Counted from the first letter of the stretch, positions 16,556 to 25,880 are shown. The stretch is 64,000 nucleotides of DNA from Streptomyces uncialis (GCF_036250755.1 NZ_CP109583.1:1736001-1800000); one strand, 5' to 3'. Program-made: numbers and translations. Notes: a model not told the origin generated them from the sequence alone.

Positions 16556-17410
16556 TCACGAACCTCCGCGCAGGATGGAGTTGCCCTCATGGGTCGCGCC
16601 GGTCCCGGCCCCGGGGACATCGAGGACTAGGCGCCCGCTGAGCCCGTAGAAGGCGACGGGGTTGCGCCACAGCACGAGGTCCACGTCGTCCTCGGTGAAT
16701 CCGGAGACCAGCATCAGATCGGCGACCTCGCGGGTCTTCAGCGGGTCGCTGCGGCCCCAGTCGGCGGCGGAGTTGACGAGTACCTTCTCCGGCCCGTACT
16801 CGTTGAGGACGTCGACCATCCGCGCGGCGTCCATCTTGGTGTCGGGGTAGACGGAGAACCCGAGCCAGCAGCCCGCGTCCTTCGCCTCCTTGACGGTGGT
16901 CTCGTTGAGATGGTCGAGCAGGACCCGGTCGGCGGGCAGCGCGGACTCATGGACGGCGTCGAGGGTGCGGCGCAGTCCGGCGAGCTTGTCGCGGTGCGGG
17001 GTGTGGACGAGCGCGGGCAGTTCGTGGTCGGCGGCGAGCTGGAGCTGGGCGGCCAGCGCGTGGTCCTCGGCCGGGGTCATCGAGTCGTAGCCGATCTCCC
17101 CGACGGCGACGACCCCGTCCTTGTCGAGATAGCGCGGCAGTTCGTCGAGGACGGGCACACAGCGCGGGTCGCCCGCCTCCTTCGGGTTGAGGGCGAGGGC
17201 GCAGTGGTGGGCGATGCCGTACTGCGCGGCGCGGAAGGGTTCCCAGCCGAGGAGGGCGTCGAAGTAGTCGATGAACGAGGCGGGTGAGGTGCGGGGCTGG
17301 CCGAGCCAGAAGGAGGGTTCGACCACGGCACGGACCCCGGCGGTGTGCATGGCCTGGTAGTCGTCGGTGGTGCGGGAGGTCATATGGATGTGGGGATCGA
17401 AGATGCGCAT
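16556..17410 (-). CDS. eboB: TatD-family metal-dependent hydrolase, EboB-like
   Basis: A 284-residue amidohydrolase-fold TatD-like protein. Ligands visible are FDPHIHM (HxH), AVGEIGYDS, ALVHTPHRDK, RVLLDHLNETTV and the final Asp in NSAADWGRSDPL. TatD proteins are usually metal-dependent nucleases or hydrolases; in ebo clusters this member is EboB and its substrate is unknown. The ATG shares one base with the EboA stop. The protein is longer than housekeeping TatD enzymes by a C-terminal extension (about 260-284). Operon position and gene order support the assignment. Confidence 0.85.
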   Translation of the reverse strand: MRIFDPHIHMTSRTTDDYQAMHTAGVRAVVEPSFWLGQPRTSPASFIDYFDALLGWEPFRAAQYGIAHHCALALNPKEAGDPRCVPVLDELPRYLDKDGVVAVGEIGYDSMTPAEDHALAAQLQLAADHELPALVHTPHRDKLAGLRRTLDAVHESALPADRVLLDHLNETTVKEAKDAGCWLGFSVYPDTKMDAARMVDVLNEYGPEKVLVNSAADWGRSDPLKTREVADLMLVSGFTEDDVDLVLWRNPVAFYGLSGRLVLDVPGAGTGATHEGNSILRGGS

Positions 17411-18405
17411 CAGGACTCCTCGCCGGTGGCAGTGGCCGCCCTGGGGGCGGTGAGGGTCAGCGTGTACCGCAGGTCGTCGGGGACGGGGCGGCCCGCCGCG
17501 GTCCGTTCCCGGGCCTGGTCGTCGAGCATCCGGGCGAGCTCGGTGTCGCCGCGGGCGCGTTCCGCGAGTGCGGCGACGGCGGTCACCGGGACCCCGGTGA
17601 ACAGGCACTTGAGCACGGCGTGCCGCCATTCGTGCGCGTCGAGGTGGACGGCCGCGTAGGGGCCGACGGCGGCGGCGACCAGCCGGGTGTCATTGGTGCG
17701 CAGCGCGTCCCGGACCAGCGGGAGGGCGGCGGGTCCGGGGACGAGGGCGGGCAGGGCGAGGAGCACCGCGCGGCGTTCGGCGGCGGTGCCCTGGCCGTAG
17801 AGCCGGGTGAGGGTGTCGGGACCGGCGTGCGCGGCGCGCAGCAGGAGTACGCGTACGGCGTCGGCGTGCTCGTGCCCGCAGCGGCGTCCGGCCTGCGCGA
17901 ACAGCGCTTCCCAGCGGGCGGCACCCCGGGCGGCCCCGGACTGCCCGGGGCCGGGTACGGCTCCGGCCCTGTACGCGGACCCGACTCCCGAGACGGCTGC
18001 GGCTCCCGAGGCGGGTGCGGATGCGGCTCCCGGTACGGCTGCGGCTCCCGGGACGGGTGCGGCTGCGGCTGCGGCTGCGGCTCCCGAGAGGACGGGTGCG
18101 GCTGCGGCTCCGGCCCTGTACGCGGACCCGGCTCCCGGGATGGGTGCGGCTCCCGGGACGGGTGCGGACGCGGCTCCCGAGACGGCTGCGCTCCCACCGT
18201 TCACTGCCGCTCCGGCCTCGGCTGCCGGTCCCGCCCCGGCCCCGCTTTCGGCCCCGGACCCGGACCCGGACCCGGCCGCGGTTCCGACCTCCGTCTCCGC
18301 CTCGCCCCCCGCCTCGGTGAGGGCCCGGTCGAGCCAGGCGCGGGCGGCCTCGGACAGTGCGGCGCCGAGCTCCTCGCGGGTGGGGAGGTGGACGGGGGCC
18401 GTCAT
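17410..18405 (-). CDS. eboA: EboA-like protein with long low-complexity insert
   Basis: A 331-residue EboA-domain protein. The conserved parts are residues 1-35 (HLPTREELGAALSEAARAWL) and about 165-320 (ARWEALFAQAGRR; DAVRVLLLRA; RRAVLLALPALVPG; LVRDALRTNDTRLVAAA; EWRHAVLKCLFTGVPV), mostly helical, as in other EboA proteins. Between them lies a stretch of about 125 residues made of Ala/Gly/Pro/Ser/Val words such as GSAYRAGA and PVPGAA, repeated imperfectly. The function of EboA is unknown. The ATG overlaps the stop of the upstream TIM-barrel gene (ATGA). Confidence 0.8.
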   Translation of the reverse strand: MTAPVHLPTREELGAALSEAARAWLDRALTEAGGEAETEVGTAAGSGSGSGAESGAGAGPAAEAGAAVNGGSAAVSGAASAPVPGAAPIPGAGSAYRAGAAAAPVLSGAAAAAAAAPVPGAAAVPGAASAPASGAAAVSGVGSAYRAGAVPGPGQSGAARGAARWEALFAQAGRRCGHEHADAVRVLLLRAAHAGPDTLTRLYGQGTAAERRAVLLALPALVPGPAALPLVRDALRTNDTRLVAAAVGPYAAVHLDAHEWRHAVLKCLFTGVPVTAVAALAERARGDTELARMLDDQARERTAAGRPVPDDLRYTLTLTAPRAATATGEES

Positions 18406-19379
18406 GACCGGCCCCCTTCGCCGGGGGTGGTGCGCCCAGTGGCGGGTACGCGGTCGCTTCCGCCGTGGGACGGCCGGGCCGTCGTACGCGGGGAAGCCGG
18501 GCGCCGCGCGCGGCGCGCCGTACCGTGTCCGGACGGGGGCGGGGCCACCGAGCGCAGGAACTCCAGCGAGGTGGCGGCGAGCCGGGGGCCCGCGTGGCTG
18601 TGCCGGGGCAGTTCCACGCAGGTCAGCCCCTGGTACCCGGTGGCGGCGAGCGCGTCGAGGACGGGCGGGACGTACAGCTCTCCCTCGCCGAAGGGCAGAT
18701 GGTCGTGGACACCGCGCCGCATGTCCTCGATCTGGACGTGCCGCAGCCAGGGCCCGGCGGCCCGGACGCAGTCGGCGGGCGGCGCGGTCTCCGTCACCAG
18801 GCAGTGGCCGATGTCGAGGGTGAGCCCGAGGGCTTCGGGCGAGCCGAGCGCGGTGCGCAGCCGGTGGAACCCGTCGAGGGTGTCCAGCAGATGGCCGGGC
18901 TCAGGTTCCACGGCGAGTGGCACCCCGGCGGCAGTCGCGGCGGCGACGACGGGTTCCAGGGTCGCCGCGAGCCGGTCCCACGCCTGATCCTCGTCGACCC
19001 CGCCCGGCGCGGGGCCGCTGAAGCAGTGGACGGCGTGCGCGCCCAGTTCGGCGGCGACCCGGACGGCGGTGGTGAGGAGTCCGGTGCGCAGGGCCCGCCG
19101 GTCCGGGTCGGGGTCGAGCAGGGTGGGGCCGTGCTTGTGCCGGGGGTCCAGGACATAGCGGGCGCCGGTCTCGACGGTGACGGTGAGTCCGAGCCGGTCG
19201 AGCTGCCGGGCCACCGCGCGGGTGCGCTCCGCGAGGTCCGGTGCGCACGGGTCGAGGTGCATATGGTCGAGGGTCAGCCCGACGCCGTCGTACCCGAGGT
19301 CGGCGAGCAGGGTGAGGGCGTCGGTGAGCCGCAGATCGGTGAGACCGTTGGTGCCGTAGGCGAAACGGAGGGCGCTCAT
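18402..19379 (-). CDS. TIM-barrel sugar phosphate isomerase/epimerase
   Basis: A 325-residue AP-endonuclease-2-like TIM barrel. Core motifs are MSALRFAYGTNGLTDLRL, GYDGVGLTLDHMHL, a metal-binding Glu in LAVEPEPGH, Asp/His in GLTLDIGHC, LRHVQIEDMRRG and a final Glu in LTCVELPRHSH. Family members isomerise or epimerise sugars or cyclitols (for example inosose isomerases), which would suit an operon that begins with inositol-3-phosphate synthase. The last 40 residues are basic and disordered. The ATG overlaps the UbiA stop (ATGA). It is not a standard member of the cyanobacterial ebo set. Confidence 0.83.
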   Translation of the reverse strand: MSALRFAYGTNGLTDLRLTDALTLLADLGYDGVGLTLDHMHLDPCAPDLAERTRAVARQLDRLGLTVTVETGARYVLDPRHKHGPTLLDPDPDRRALRTGLLTTAVRVAAELGAHAVHCFSGPAPGGVDEDQAWDRLAATLEPVVAAATAAGVPLAVEPEPGHLLDTLDGFHRLRTALGSPEALGLTLDIGHCLVTETAPPADCVRAAGPWLRHVQIEDMRRGVHDHLPFGEGELYVPPVLDALAATGYQGLTCVELPRHSHAGPRLAATSLEFLRSVAPPPSGHGTARRARRPASPRTTARPSHGGSDRVPATGRTTPGEGGRS

Positions 19380-20440
19380 GTGATGCTCACCCGCCGGGCG
19401 AAGGTCCGGGCGGCGGGGACGAGGGCGGCGGTCAGCAGTGCGGTGACGGGCGCTCCGGCGCGGGCGCAGAGCGCGGCCTGGAACGGGATCATCGCCCGGA
19501 TTCCGGCGCCCACGGCCCGCCGGGTGAGCGGTGGGGACGGGTTGAGTGCCGCGTGCCACAGCGGTACGGCGACGGTGGCGAGGTATCCGGCGGTGAGCGC
19601 GCCCTGGAGGCTGGTGCCCGGCAGGCCGAGGGGGGCTGCTCCCCGTCGGCCTGCCGGGGGCGGGTGGGCGCCGGCGGGGGGACGCGGTCCGAGCAGCGTC
19701 CGGGCCAGCGCGGTGGTGGTCGCGAGGGCGGTGAGCGGTACGGCGGTGGAGCCGCCGTACGCCTCGTGGCGGGACACGGCGGTCACCGCGAGGGTGTGCG
19801 TGCCGAGTGCCGCGGCGGCGGGCAGCGCCCGCCGGGCCCGGCCGCCGTTGGCGGTGGCGCCGAGGACGAGGTCCAGGGCGCGGGCCGTCCCCATGGCCAC
19901 GGGGCCGAGCGGGGTGTGCTTGAGCCCGAGGTCGTACGCCCACACCGTGGCCGCCAGCGCGGCGGCGGTCGCGAGCGCGGGGCGTCCGGCCAGTGCGGCG
20001 CAGCCGATCCCGGCGGCGGTGAGGGCCGCCGCGCCGGTGAGGGCGGCGGCGGGGGCGATCCGCCCGGACGGCAGCGGCCGGTGCGGGCGTTCGACCGCGT
20101 CGACCTCCCGGTCGGCCCAGTCGTTGAGCGCCATGCCCGCCTGGTACAGACACACGGAGGCGCCGATGGCCAGCAGGGTACGGCGTCCGGGGCGGGAGGC
20201 GACGGTCGAGGCTCCGGCGAGGGCGTCACCGGGGACGGTGAACAGGGCGGGCAGGCGCAGGAGTTCGGCCCAGTCGGCGCGGGTTCCGGCGCGGATCGCG
20301 GGGCGTTGGGGGGCGGGGGCCGCCGACACCTGGACCGTGGACGTACCGGGCGCGGACGTACCAGGTACCGACCCACCAGGTACCGACGGACCGGCTACAG
20401 CCGGAGCGGGTCCGGGTGCCGTGTCGCGGGGGTCGTTCAT
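19376..20440 (-). CDS. eboC: UbiA-family prenyltransferase, EboC-like
   Basis: A 354-residue integral membrane prenyltransferase. The first Asp-rich motif NDWADREVDAVERPHRPLPS (about 106-125) binds prenyl diphosphate through Mg, and a second block sits at VWAYDLGLKHTPLGP. Eight or so hydrophobic segments are present. UbiA enzymes join a prenyl chain to a polar or aromatic acceptor at the membrane; EboC members form their own subgroup and the acceptor is not known. About 50 Pro/Ser/Thr/Gly residues precede the fold. The ATG overlaps the inositol-phosphate synthase stop (ATGA), so the cyclitol phosphate and the prenyl transfer may be consecutive. Confidence 0.87.
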   Translation of the reverse strand: MNDPRDTAPGPAPAVAGPSVPGGSVPGTSAPGTSTVQVSAAPAPQRPAIRAGTRADWAELLRLPALFTVPGDALAGASTVASRPGRRTLLAIGASVCLYQAGMALNDWADREVDAVERPHRPLPSGRIAPAAALTGAAALTAAGIGCAALAGRPALATAAALAATVWAYDLGLKHTPLGPVAMGTARALDLVLGATANGGRARRALPAAAALGTHTLAVTAVSRHEAYGGSTAVPLTALATTTALARTLLGPRPPAGAHPPPAGRRGAAPLGLPGTSLQGALTAGYLATVAVPLWHAALNPSPPLTRRAVGAGIRAMIPFQAALCARAGAPVTALLTAALVPAARTFARRVSIT

Positions 20441-21690
20441 CGTTCACCCGCCAGGAGCCTGCCGAACGCCAGCAGTTGCGCGTACTGCTCACCGAGCGCG
20501 GCCGGGGCGCCCGGGTCCGGGTCCTTGAAGTAGAAGGCGAGTTCCGGCCGGGGTCCGGCGAGACCGGTCTCGTGGGCGCGGGCCAGCAGCCGGGCCAGGT
20601 CGAGGACCAAGGGGGCGGCTAGGGCCGAGTCGCAGCCCTGCCAGGTGGTCTGGAGGGTCATCCGGGAGCCGAGGAAGCCGTCGAAGGCGATGTGGTCCCA
20701 GGCCGTCTTCCAGTCGCCGAGCGCGGGGACGTCGTCGATGTGCGTACCGCCTTCGGGGACCGTCCCGAGGGTGTCGGCGAGGACGCGTTCCTTGCCCGCG
20801 TTCTTCGCGGCGGCGGCGCGCGGGTCGGCCAGGGCGGCGCCGTCCCCGCCGCCGAGGAGATTCGTCCCGGACCAGGCCCGCACCGTGAGCGCGCGCTGGG
20901 CGAACATCGGCCCGAGGACGGACCGCAGCAGGGTCTGCCCGGTCTTGCCGTCGCGGCCCGCGTACGGCAGTCCGCCGCCCTCGGCCTCGGCGGCGAGCGC
21001 CGGGTGGTGCAGCCCGGTGGACGGGGTGAAGTTGACGTACGGGCAGTCGGCGCGCAGGGCCGCCGCCGCGTACAGGGAACTGGGCGGCAGGGTGCCGTCG
21101 CCGGGGCCGGCCTCCGTGGAGGCGACGTTGACGACGACGGCGCGTGCCAGGCCGTTCACTCGGACGAAGGCACGGATGTCGGCGGCGAACACCTCGATCA
21201 GTTCCTCCTCGTCGCGGGAGTCACCGGGCAGCGGGCCACCGGGGCGGATCTCGCGGTCGGCGGCCTCCAGTTCGGCGCGGACCGCGTCGGCGAGGCCGTG
21301 CGGGAGGACGCCCTGGTCGGCGAGAGCCTCGGCGCGTTTGGGGAGGGGGCAGTCGAGGGTGTCGTGCCCGCCGAAGACGAGGGTGCCCAGCGGGGGGAGC
21401 GCGGCCTCGGTGAACGCGTCGGTCTCGGTGACCATCCCGGTGGCGGGGCGCAGTCCGGCGGCGACGGCCGCGCAGCCCGCGACGGCGGTGGTGGCGACGG
21501 AGCCCCTTGCGCCGATCAGCCAGACGCCGGTACGGGCGGGAGCCGCGGCGGGCACACCGCCCGGGGCGGACGTGGCGCGGGCGGACGTGGAGCGGGCGGT
21601 GCCGGGCCGGGTGGACGTGGAACCGGTGGGCGTGGACCGGGCGGTGCCGGACGGAGCGGTCGTGGACGGAGTGGTGGGTTCGGCGGACAT
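20437..21690 (-). CDS. Inositol-3-phosphate synthase family protein
   Basis: A 417-residue member of the myo-inositol-phosphate synthase family, which uses NAD to cyclise glucose 6-phosphate. After about 50 Thr/Ser-rich residues, the NAD fold starts at GVWLIGARGSVATTAVAGC. Further family motifs are VVVNVASTEA, PYVNFTPSTG, GRDGKTGQTLLRSVLGPMF, WSGTNLLGGGDGAAL and IAFDGFLGSRM. It is longer than actinobacterial Ino1 and differs from it, so it is probably a secondary-metabolism paralogue. AAGGAGG lies seven bases before the ATG. It is the first gene of the eight-gene operon, standing where ebo clusters elsewhere have the sugar-phosphate cyclase EboD. Confidence 0.86.
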   Translation of the reverse strand: MSAEPTTPSTTAPSGTARSTPTGSTSTRPGTARSTSARATSAPGGVPAAAPARTGVWLIGARGSVATTAVAGCAAVAAGLRPATGMVTETDAFTEAALPPLGTLVFGGHDTLDCPLPKRAEALADQGVLPHGLADAVRAELEAADREIRPGGPLPGDSRDEEELIEVFAADIRAFVRVNGLARAVVVNVASTEAGPGDGTLPPSSLYAAAALRADCPYVNFTPSTGLHHPALAAEAEGGGLPYAGRDGKTGQTLLRSVLGPMFAQRALTVRAWSGTNLLGGGDGAALADPRAAAAKNAGKERVLADTLGTVPEGGTHIDDVPALGDWKTAWDHIAFDGFLGSRMTLQTTWQGCDSALAAPLVLDLARLLARAHETGLAGPRPELAFYFKDPDPGAPAALGEQYAQLLAFGRLLAGER

Positions 21691-22025
21691 GGGCAGCCTC
21701 CTTGTCGTGCGCGAACCGGGAGCGCGAGGGAACGAGTCGTGAGGGGGCGGGACGTGAGGGGGGGACGTGAGGTGGGGGGCGTGGGTGGCGGGTCGTGGGT
21801 GGGGGGAGCGGGTCCCTCCCGCCCAGGGGAGGCGGGAGGGACGACGGCTCCGGGCCGAAGGGCGGCCCGCCCCCGGCGAGGCAAGGGGAAGCGGGCGGGC
21901 ATCCCTCCGGGAGGGTCCGGAGCGGTGCGGAGTGGTGCGGAGTGGTGCGGAGTGGTGCGGTGCGGTGCCGGATGGTCGGTCCGGGACGGCGGGCGGAGGT
22001 CCGGCGTCCTCCGCCCGCCGCCGTT
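21691..22025. promoter_or_regulatory. Promoter region of the ebo-like operon, with short repeats
   Basis: A 335-bp gap upstream of the inositol-phosphate synthase start and downstream of the ThuA-protein stop. It is rich in G runs on the plus strand and contains a GGAGTGGTGC-type 10-bp repeat in about four tandem copies (about 21920-21965). It must contain the operon promoter unless transcription enters from the ThuA gene. No clear -10/-35 pair is claimed. Confidence 0.45.
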
Positions 22026-25000
22026 CTAGGCGCCCGGTACGGGCAGTTCCTTCAGCTGGATGTCGCGGAACGCCACCTTGTCGGCGGGTCCGTGGTTCTG
22101 GAGCCCGATGTGTCCGTCGGTGAGGCTGCGCCGCGGGTCCTTGTTGGTGAAGTCGTTGACCTTGACTCCGTTGAGGAAGACCTGGAGGCGTTCGCCCTGC
22201 ACACGGATCTCGTAGCTGTTCCACTGGCCAGGCGGGCGCAGCGCACGGTCACGTGCGTTGATGTTCGCCGATTTGAAGGAGTAGACGGAGCCGGTGGTGC
22301 GGTCGGCCCGGTCGGTGGCGTCGATCTGGATCTCGTAGCCCTTGTTCACGGCGGACCAGGGGTCGTCGGAGGCGGGGAAGCCCACGAAGATACCGGAGTT
22401 GTCGTCACCGGTCATCTTCCAGTCGAGCGTCAGGGAGTAGGACTTCAGCTCCTTGGCCTGGTACCACAGGAGCCCCATGCCGCCCTCGCTGTTGAGGACG
22501 CCGTCCTTGACGGTGAAGCGTCCGGGACCGGCCTGCTTCCAGCCGTCCGTGGTGTGGCCGTTGAAGAGGTCGCGGGCGCCCTGTTCGGGCTTGCAGTCGC
22601 CCTTGACCTGGCCGCTGGCGTACTGGAGGCCGCCCAGCAGATGGCTGCGGAAGGCTTCCTCGGCGTACGACTCCTTGGTGTGGCCGAGACCGGTGTAGAA
22701 GGACCGGCCGCCCTCGTACGCCTGGCACCAGGCGATCGGGTGGTCGCCCTTCATGGTGCCGCCCTGGTAGGTGGTCTCGTCCAGGGTGGCGAGGACGCGG
22801 ACGTTGTCCCGCGGGTTGGAGCGGTAGTTGTACCACTCGTCCGTGCGCTCCCAGACGTCCGGGACGGACTTGGTGGCGGGGTGGTCGTGCTCGGTGACCC
22901 GGACGGTGGCCTGCTGGGTCGCCGGGTGGGACTCGAAGTACGCGCCGACGAGCTTGCCGTAGTAGGGCCAGTCGTACTCGGTGTCGGCCGCCGCGTGGAC
23001 GCCCATGAAGCCGCCGCCGTTGGCCATGTAGTTCTGGAACGCCTGCTGCTGGGCCGCGTTCAGCACGTCACCGGTGGTGGACATGAAGACCACGGCGTCG
23101 TACCGGGCGAGGTTGGCGGTGGTGAACTGGCCCGCCGCCTCCGTGGAGTCGACGGTGATCTTGTTGTCCTTGCCGAGATCCTTGAGGGTCTGGACGCCGG
23201 TCGGGATGGCGTCGTGGCGGAATCCGGCGGTCTTGGAGAAGACGAGGACCCGCCTGGCGTCACGGTCCTTGGGGTCGCTGGAGATGTCGAAGTCGTCCAG
23301 GTCGTAGAGCGCTCCGGAGCCGCCCTTGAAGACCAGGTACAGGCTGGTGGTCTTCTTCGGCAGGGCCCGCAGCGGGACGTCGACGTCCTGGAAGGTCTCC
23401 CAGCTCCCGGTCACCGGGATCGGCGCGGAGCCGTGCAGGGCGCCCTTCGGGCCACCGCTGCGGACCTCCAGGGAGCCGCCCGCGCCGCCGGAGGATATCC
23501 GGGCGGTGAGCTTCTTCGCGCCGGTCAGGTTGTACGGCGTGAAGGAGATCCAGTCGCCGTCGGTGATGTCCCCGACGGTCTTGCCGCCGTTGGCCGCCGG
23601 CTTGTCGTAGACGCGGATGCCCTGCTGGGCGCCGAAGTGCTCGGCCTGCCGGTGGCGGGGCTGGAGCTGGACCTGGTCGTGGCTGGTGAGCTTCTCCTGG
23701 CCACCGCCGCCGTTGTCGGTGTACTCGGCGTCGAGGACCCCGAAGATATTGGCGTTGGGGTCGTGCTCGGTGTCGGCGGGGGCGGTGATGGTGCCCTCGC
23801 AGCCGGTGGCCGAGGTGATCGGGTGGCCGTGGCTGTCATGGCCGAGGATGTAGCGGACGGTGACCTTGGAGCAGTCGACCGCCCCGTCCTCGGGGTCCGT
23901 GACCTTCACCTTGAACGGGATCTTGTCACCGAAGCTGAACAGCTTGCCGTCCGGCGGGCTCTCCAAGGTGACGGTCGGCGCGGTGTTGCCGACGACGATC
24001 CGGACACTGGCGCGGGCCTTGCGGCCGGTCGGGTCGGTGACGGTGACGGTCGCCGTGTAGGTGCCGTCCTTGCGGTACGTGTACGAGGGTGAGGCGCCGG
24101 TGCCGGTCTTCCCGTCACCGAAGTCCCAGGCGTAGGTCAGCGGGTCACCGTCGGGGTCGCTCGCGGTGGCGTCGAGGCGGACCCTGAGCGGGGACTGCCC
24201 CGAGGTCTTGGTGGACTTGGCCTCCACGCTCGGGGAGCGGCCTCCGGTGGCGTTCTCGATGCGGTACAGCGCCGAGTGCTCGTTGCCGCCGAACCAGGCG
24301 GTGCCGTAGTCGAGGACGTAGAGCGCGCCGTCGGGGCCGAAGCTCATGTCCATGACCTGGGTGCCGGTCCACGGGAACGGATTGATCGACTGGACCGCGC
24401 CGTCCCCGCCCTGTTCGATCCGCTTGATCCAGCGGCGGCCGAACTCTCCGGCGAAGAAGTCGCCGTCGTACGCCTCGGGGAACTTGACCGGCGAGTCCAG
24501 GTCCGGGTCGTGCCGGTAGACGGGTCCCGCCATCGGGGACTCGGAGCCGGAGCCCAGCTCGGGGACGGAGCCGCCGTCGTAGGGCAGCCACGCCTGCTCG
24601 GCGGGCGGCAGGTCCACCAGACCGGTGTTGTTCGGGGAGTTGTTCTTCAGCGCCCCGCAGTCGAACGCGGCACCGGACTCCTTGGTGGCGAAGTCGTAAT
24701 CCACGTACGGCTCGTTCTTGCCGACGCAGTAGGGCCAGCCGAAGTTGCCCGCCTTGGTGACACGTGCGAACTCGACCTTGCCGGACGGGCCGCGGGTGGC
24801 GCTGGCGGCTCCGGCGTCCGGGCCGTACTCACCGACGTAGACGACGCCGGTGGGCTTGTCGACGCTGATCCGGAACGGGTTGCGGAAGCCCATCGCGTAG
24901 ATCTCGGGACGGGTCCTGTCCGTCCCGGGGGCGAAGAGGTTGCCGTCCGGGACGGTGTACGAGCCGTCCGGCTGGACCTTGATCCGCAGGATCTTGCCGC

Positions 25001-25718
25001 GCAGGTCGTTGGTGTTGCCGCTGCTGCGCTGCGCGTCGAAGGCCGGGTTGCGGTTCACGCGCTCGTCGATCGGGGTGTAGCCGTCGGAGGCGAAGGGGTT
25101 GGTGTCGTCGCCGGTCGACAGATAGAGATTGCCGTCCTTGTCGAAGTCGATGTCGCCGCCCACATGGCAGCAGGTGCCGCGGGTGGCCTTGACCTCAAGG
25201 ACGTTCTTCTCGCTGGCCGTGTCGAGGGTGCCGTCGGCCTTCAGGACGAACCGGGAGAGCCGGTTGACCCCGTCGAAGCGCGCGAAGTCGGCGGCGGTGC
25301 CGGTCTCCGGGGCGTCGCCCGCCGGGGTGTCCATCGGCGGGGCGTAGTACAGATAGACGAAGCGGTTGTCCTTGAAGCCGGGGTCGACCCCGACGCCCTG
25401 GAGGCCCTCCTCGTCGTGGGTGTAGACGGGCAGCTTGCCCGAGACTCGGGTGTTGCCGTCGGCGTCGGTGAGGCGGAGCGTGCCGTCGCGGGAGGTGTGC
25501 AGGACGCCGCCCTCGGGGAGGACGGCGAGCGACATGGGCTCCCCGACCTCGGGGGCGCCCTTCGCGAGGGTGATCTGCTGGAACTCCTCCGCCGCGGCGG
25601 GGGCCCGCGGGGTGTCGGCACCGGCCGGCGGGGCGGCGAGGGCGAGGGAGGCGCCGGCGAACAGTGAGGTGATGAGGAGGGTGAGCGTTCTTCTCGGGGT
25701 GTGACGTTTCGTGTGCAC
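22026..25718 (-). CDS. Secreted multidomain ThuA / sorbosone-dehydrogenase / DUF1080 protein
   Basis: A 1230-residue exported protein. In order: signal peptide (1 to about 34), GSDH-type beta-propeller (about 45-495; FRNPFRISVDKPTGVVYVGE; SFGPDGALYVLDYGTAWFGG), PKD domain (about 505-580; LTYAWDFGDGKTG), linker, CBM6-like domain (about 706-810), ThuA domain (about 826-1036; VLVFSKTAGFRHDAI; GGFMGVHAAADTEYDW) and a C-terminal DUF1080 jelly roll (about 1046-1230; RDLFNGHTTDGWK; NSGIFVGFP). ThuA is linked to disaccharide use, and DUF1080 members can act on 3-keto-glycosides. The GTG start has GGAGGG five bases upstream. The promoter probably lies near 25900, inside a box shared with the ROK gene. 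It probably degrades or oxidises glycosides outside the cell for the adjacent import locus. Confidence 0.9.
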   Translation of the reverse strand: MHTKRHTPRRTLTLLITSLFAGASLALAAPPAGADTPRAPAAAEEFQQITLAKGAPEVGEPMSLAVLPEGGVLHTSRDGTLRLTDADGNTRVSGKLPVYTHDEEGLQGVGVDPGFKDNRFVYLYYAPPMDTPAGDAPETGTAADFARFDGVNRLSRFVLKADGTLDTASEKNVLEVKATRGTCCHVGGDIDFDKDGNLYLSTGDDTNPFASDGYTPIDERVNRNPAFDAQRSSGNTNDLRGKILRIKVQPDGSYTVPDGNLFAPGTDRTRPEIYAMGFRNPFRISVDKPTGVVYVGEYGPDAGAASATRGPSGKVEFARVTKAGNFGWPYCVGKNEPYVDYDFATKESGAAFDCGALKNNSPNNTGLVDLPPAEQAWLPYDGGSVPELGSGSESPMAGPVYRHDPDLDSPVKFPEAYDGDFFAGEFGRRWIKRIEQGGDGAVQSINPFPWTGTQVMDMSFGPDGALYVLDYGTAWFGGNEHSALYRIENATGGRSPSVEAKSTKTSGQSPLRVRLDATASDPDGDPLTYAWDFGDGKTGTGASPSYTYRKDGTYTATVTVTDPTGRKARASVRIVVGNTAPTVTLESPPDGKLFSFGDKIPFKVKVTDPEDGAVDCSKVTVRYILGHDSHGHPITSATGCEGTITAPADTEHDPNANIFGVLDAEYTDNGGGGQEKLTSHDQVQLQPRHRQAEHFGAQQGIRVYDKPAANGGKTVGDITDGDWISFTPYNLTGAKKLTARISSGGAGGSLEVRSGGPKGALHGSAPIPVTGSWETFQDVDVPLRALPKKTTSLYLVFKGGSGALYDLDDFDISSDPKDRDARRVLVFSKTAGFRHDAIPTGVQTLKDLGKDNKITVDSTEAAGQFTTANLARYDAVVFMSTTGDVLNAAQQQAFQNYMANGGGFMGVHAAADTEYDWPYYGKLVGAYFESHPATQQATVRVTEHDHPATKSVPDVWERTDEWYNYRSNPRDNVRVLATLDETTYQGGTMKGDHPIAWCQAYEGGRSFYTGLGHTKESYAEEAFRSHLLGGLQYASGQVKGDCKPEQGARDLFNGHTTDGWKQAGPGRFTVKDGVLNSEGGMGLLWYQAKELKSYSLTLDWKMTGDDNSGIFVGFPASDDPWSAVNKGYEIQIDATDRADRTTGSVYSFKSANINARDRALRPPGQWNSYEIRVQGERLQVFLNGVKVNDFTNKDPRRSLTDGHIGLQNHGPADKVAFRDIQLKELPVPGA

Positions 25719-25880
25719 GAAATCCCTCCGGGAGGGTCCGGGGAAGAGGGTTGCCGTTCGGCTGTGCGGTGCGGGACCCGGGGTGCGCCGTCACTCCGGT
25801 TCGTAGGTGTCCCTTACACCTCAGGGACCGTAGCCTCCTTTATCCGGGGCGGATAGTCCTTGTGCGACAGATAAGTTGAA

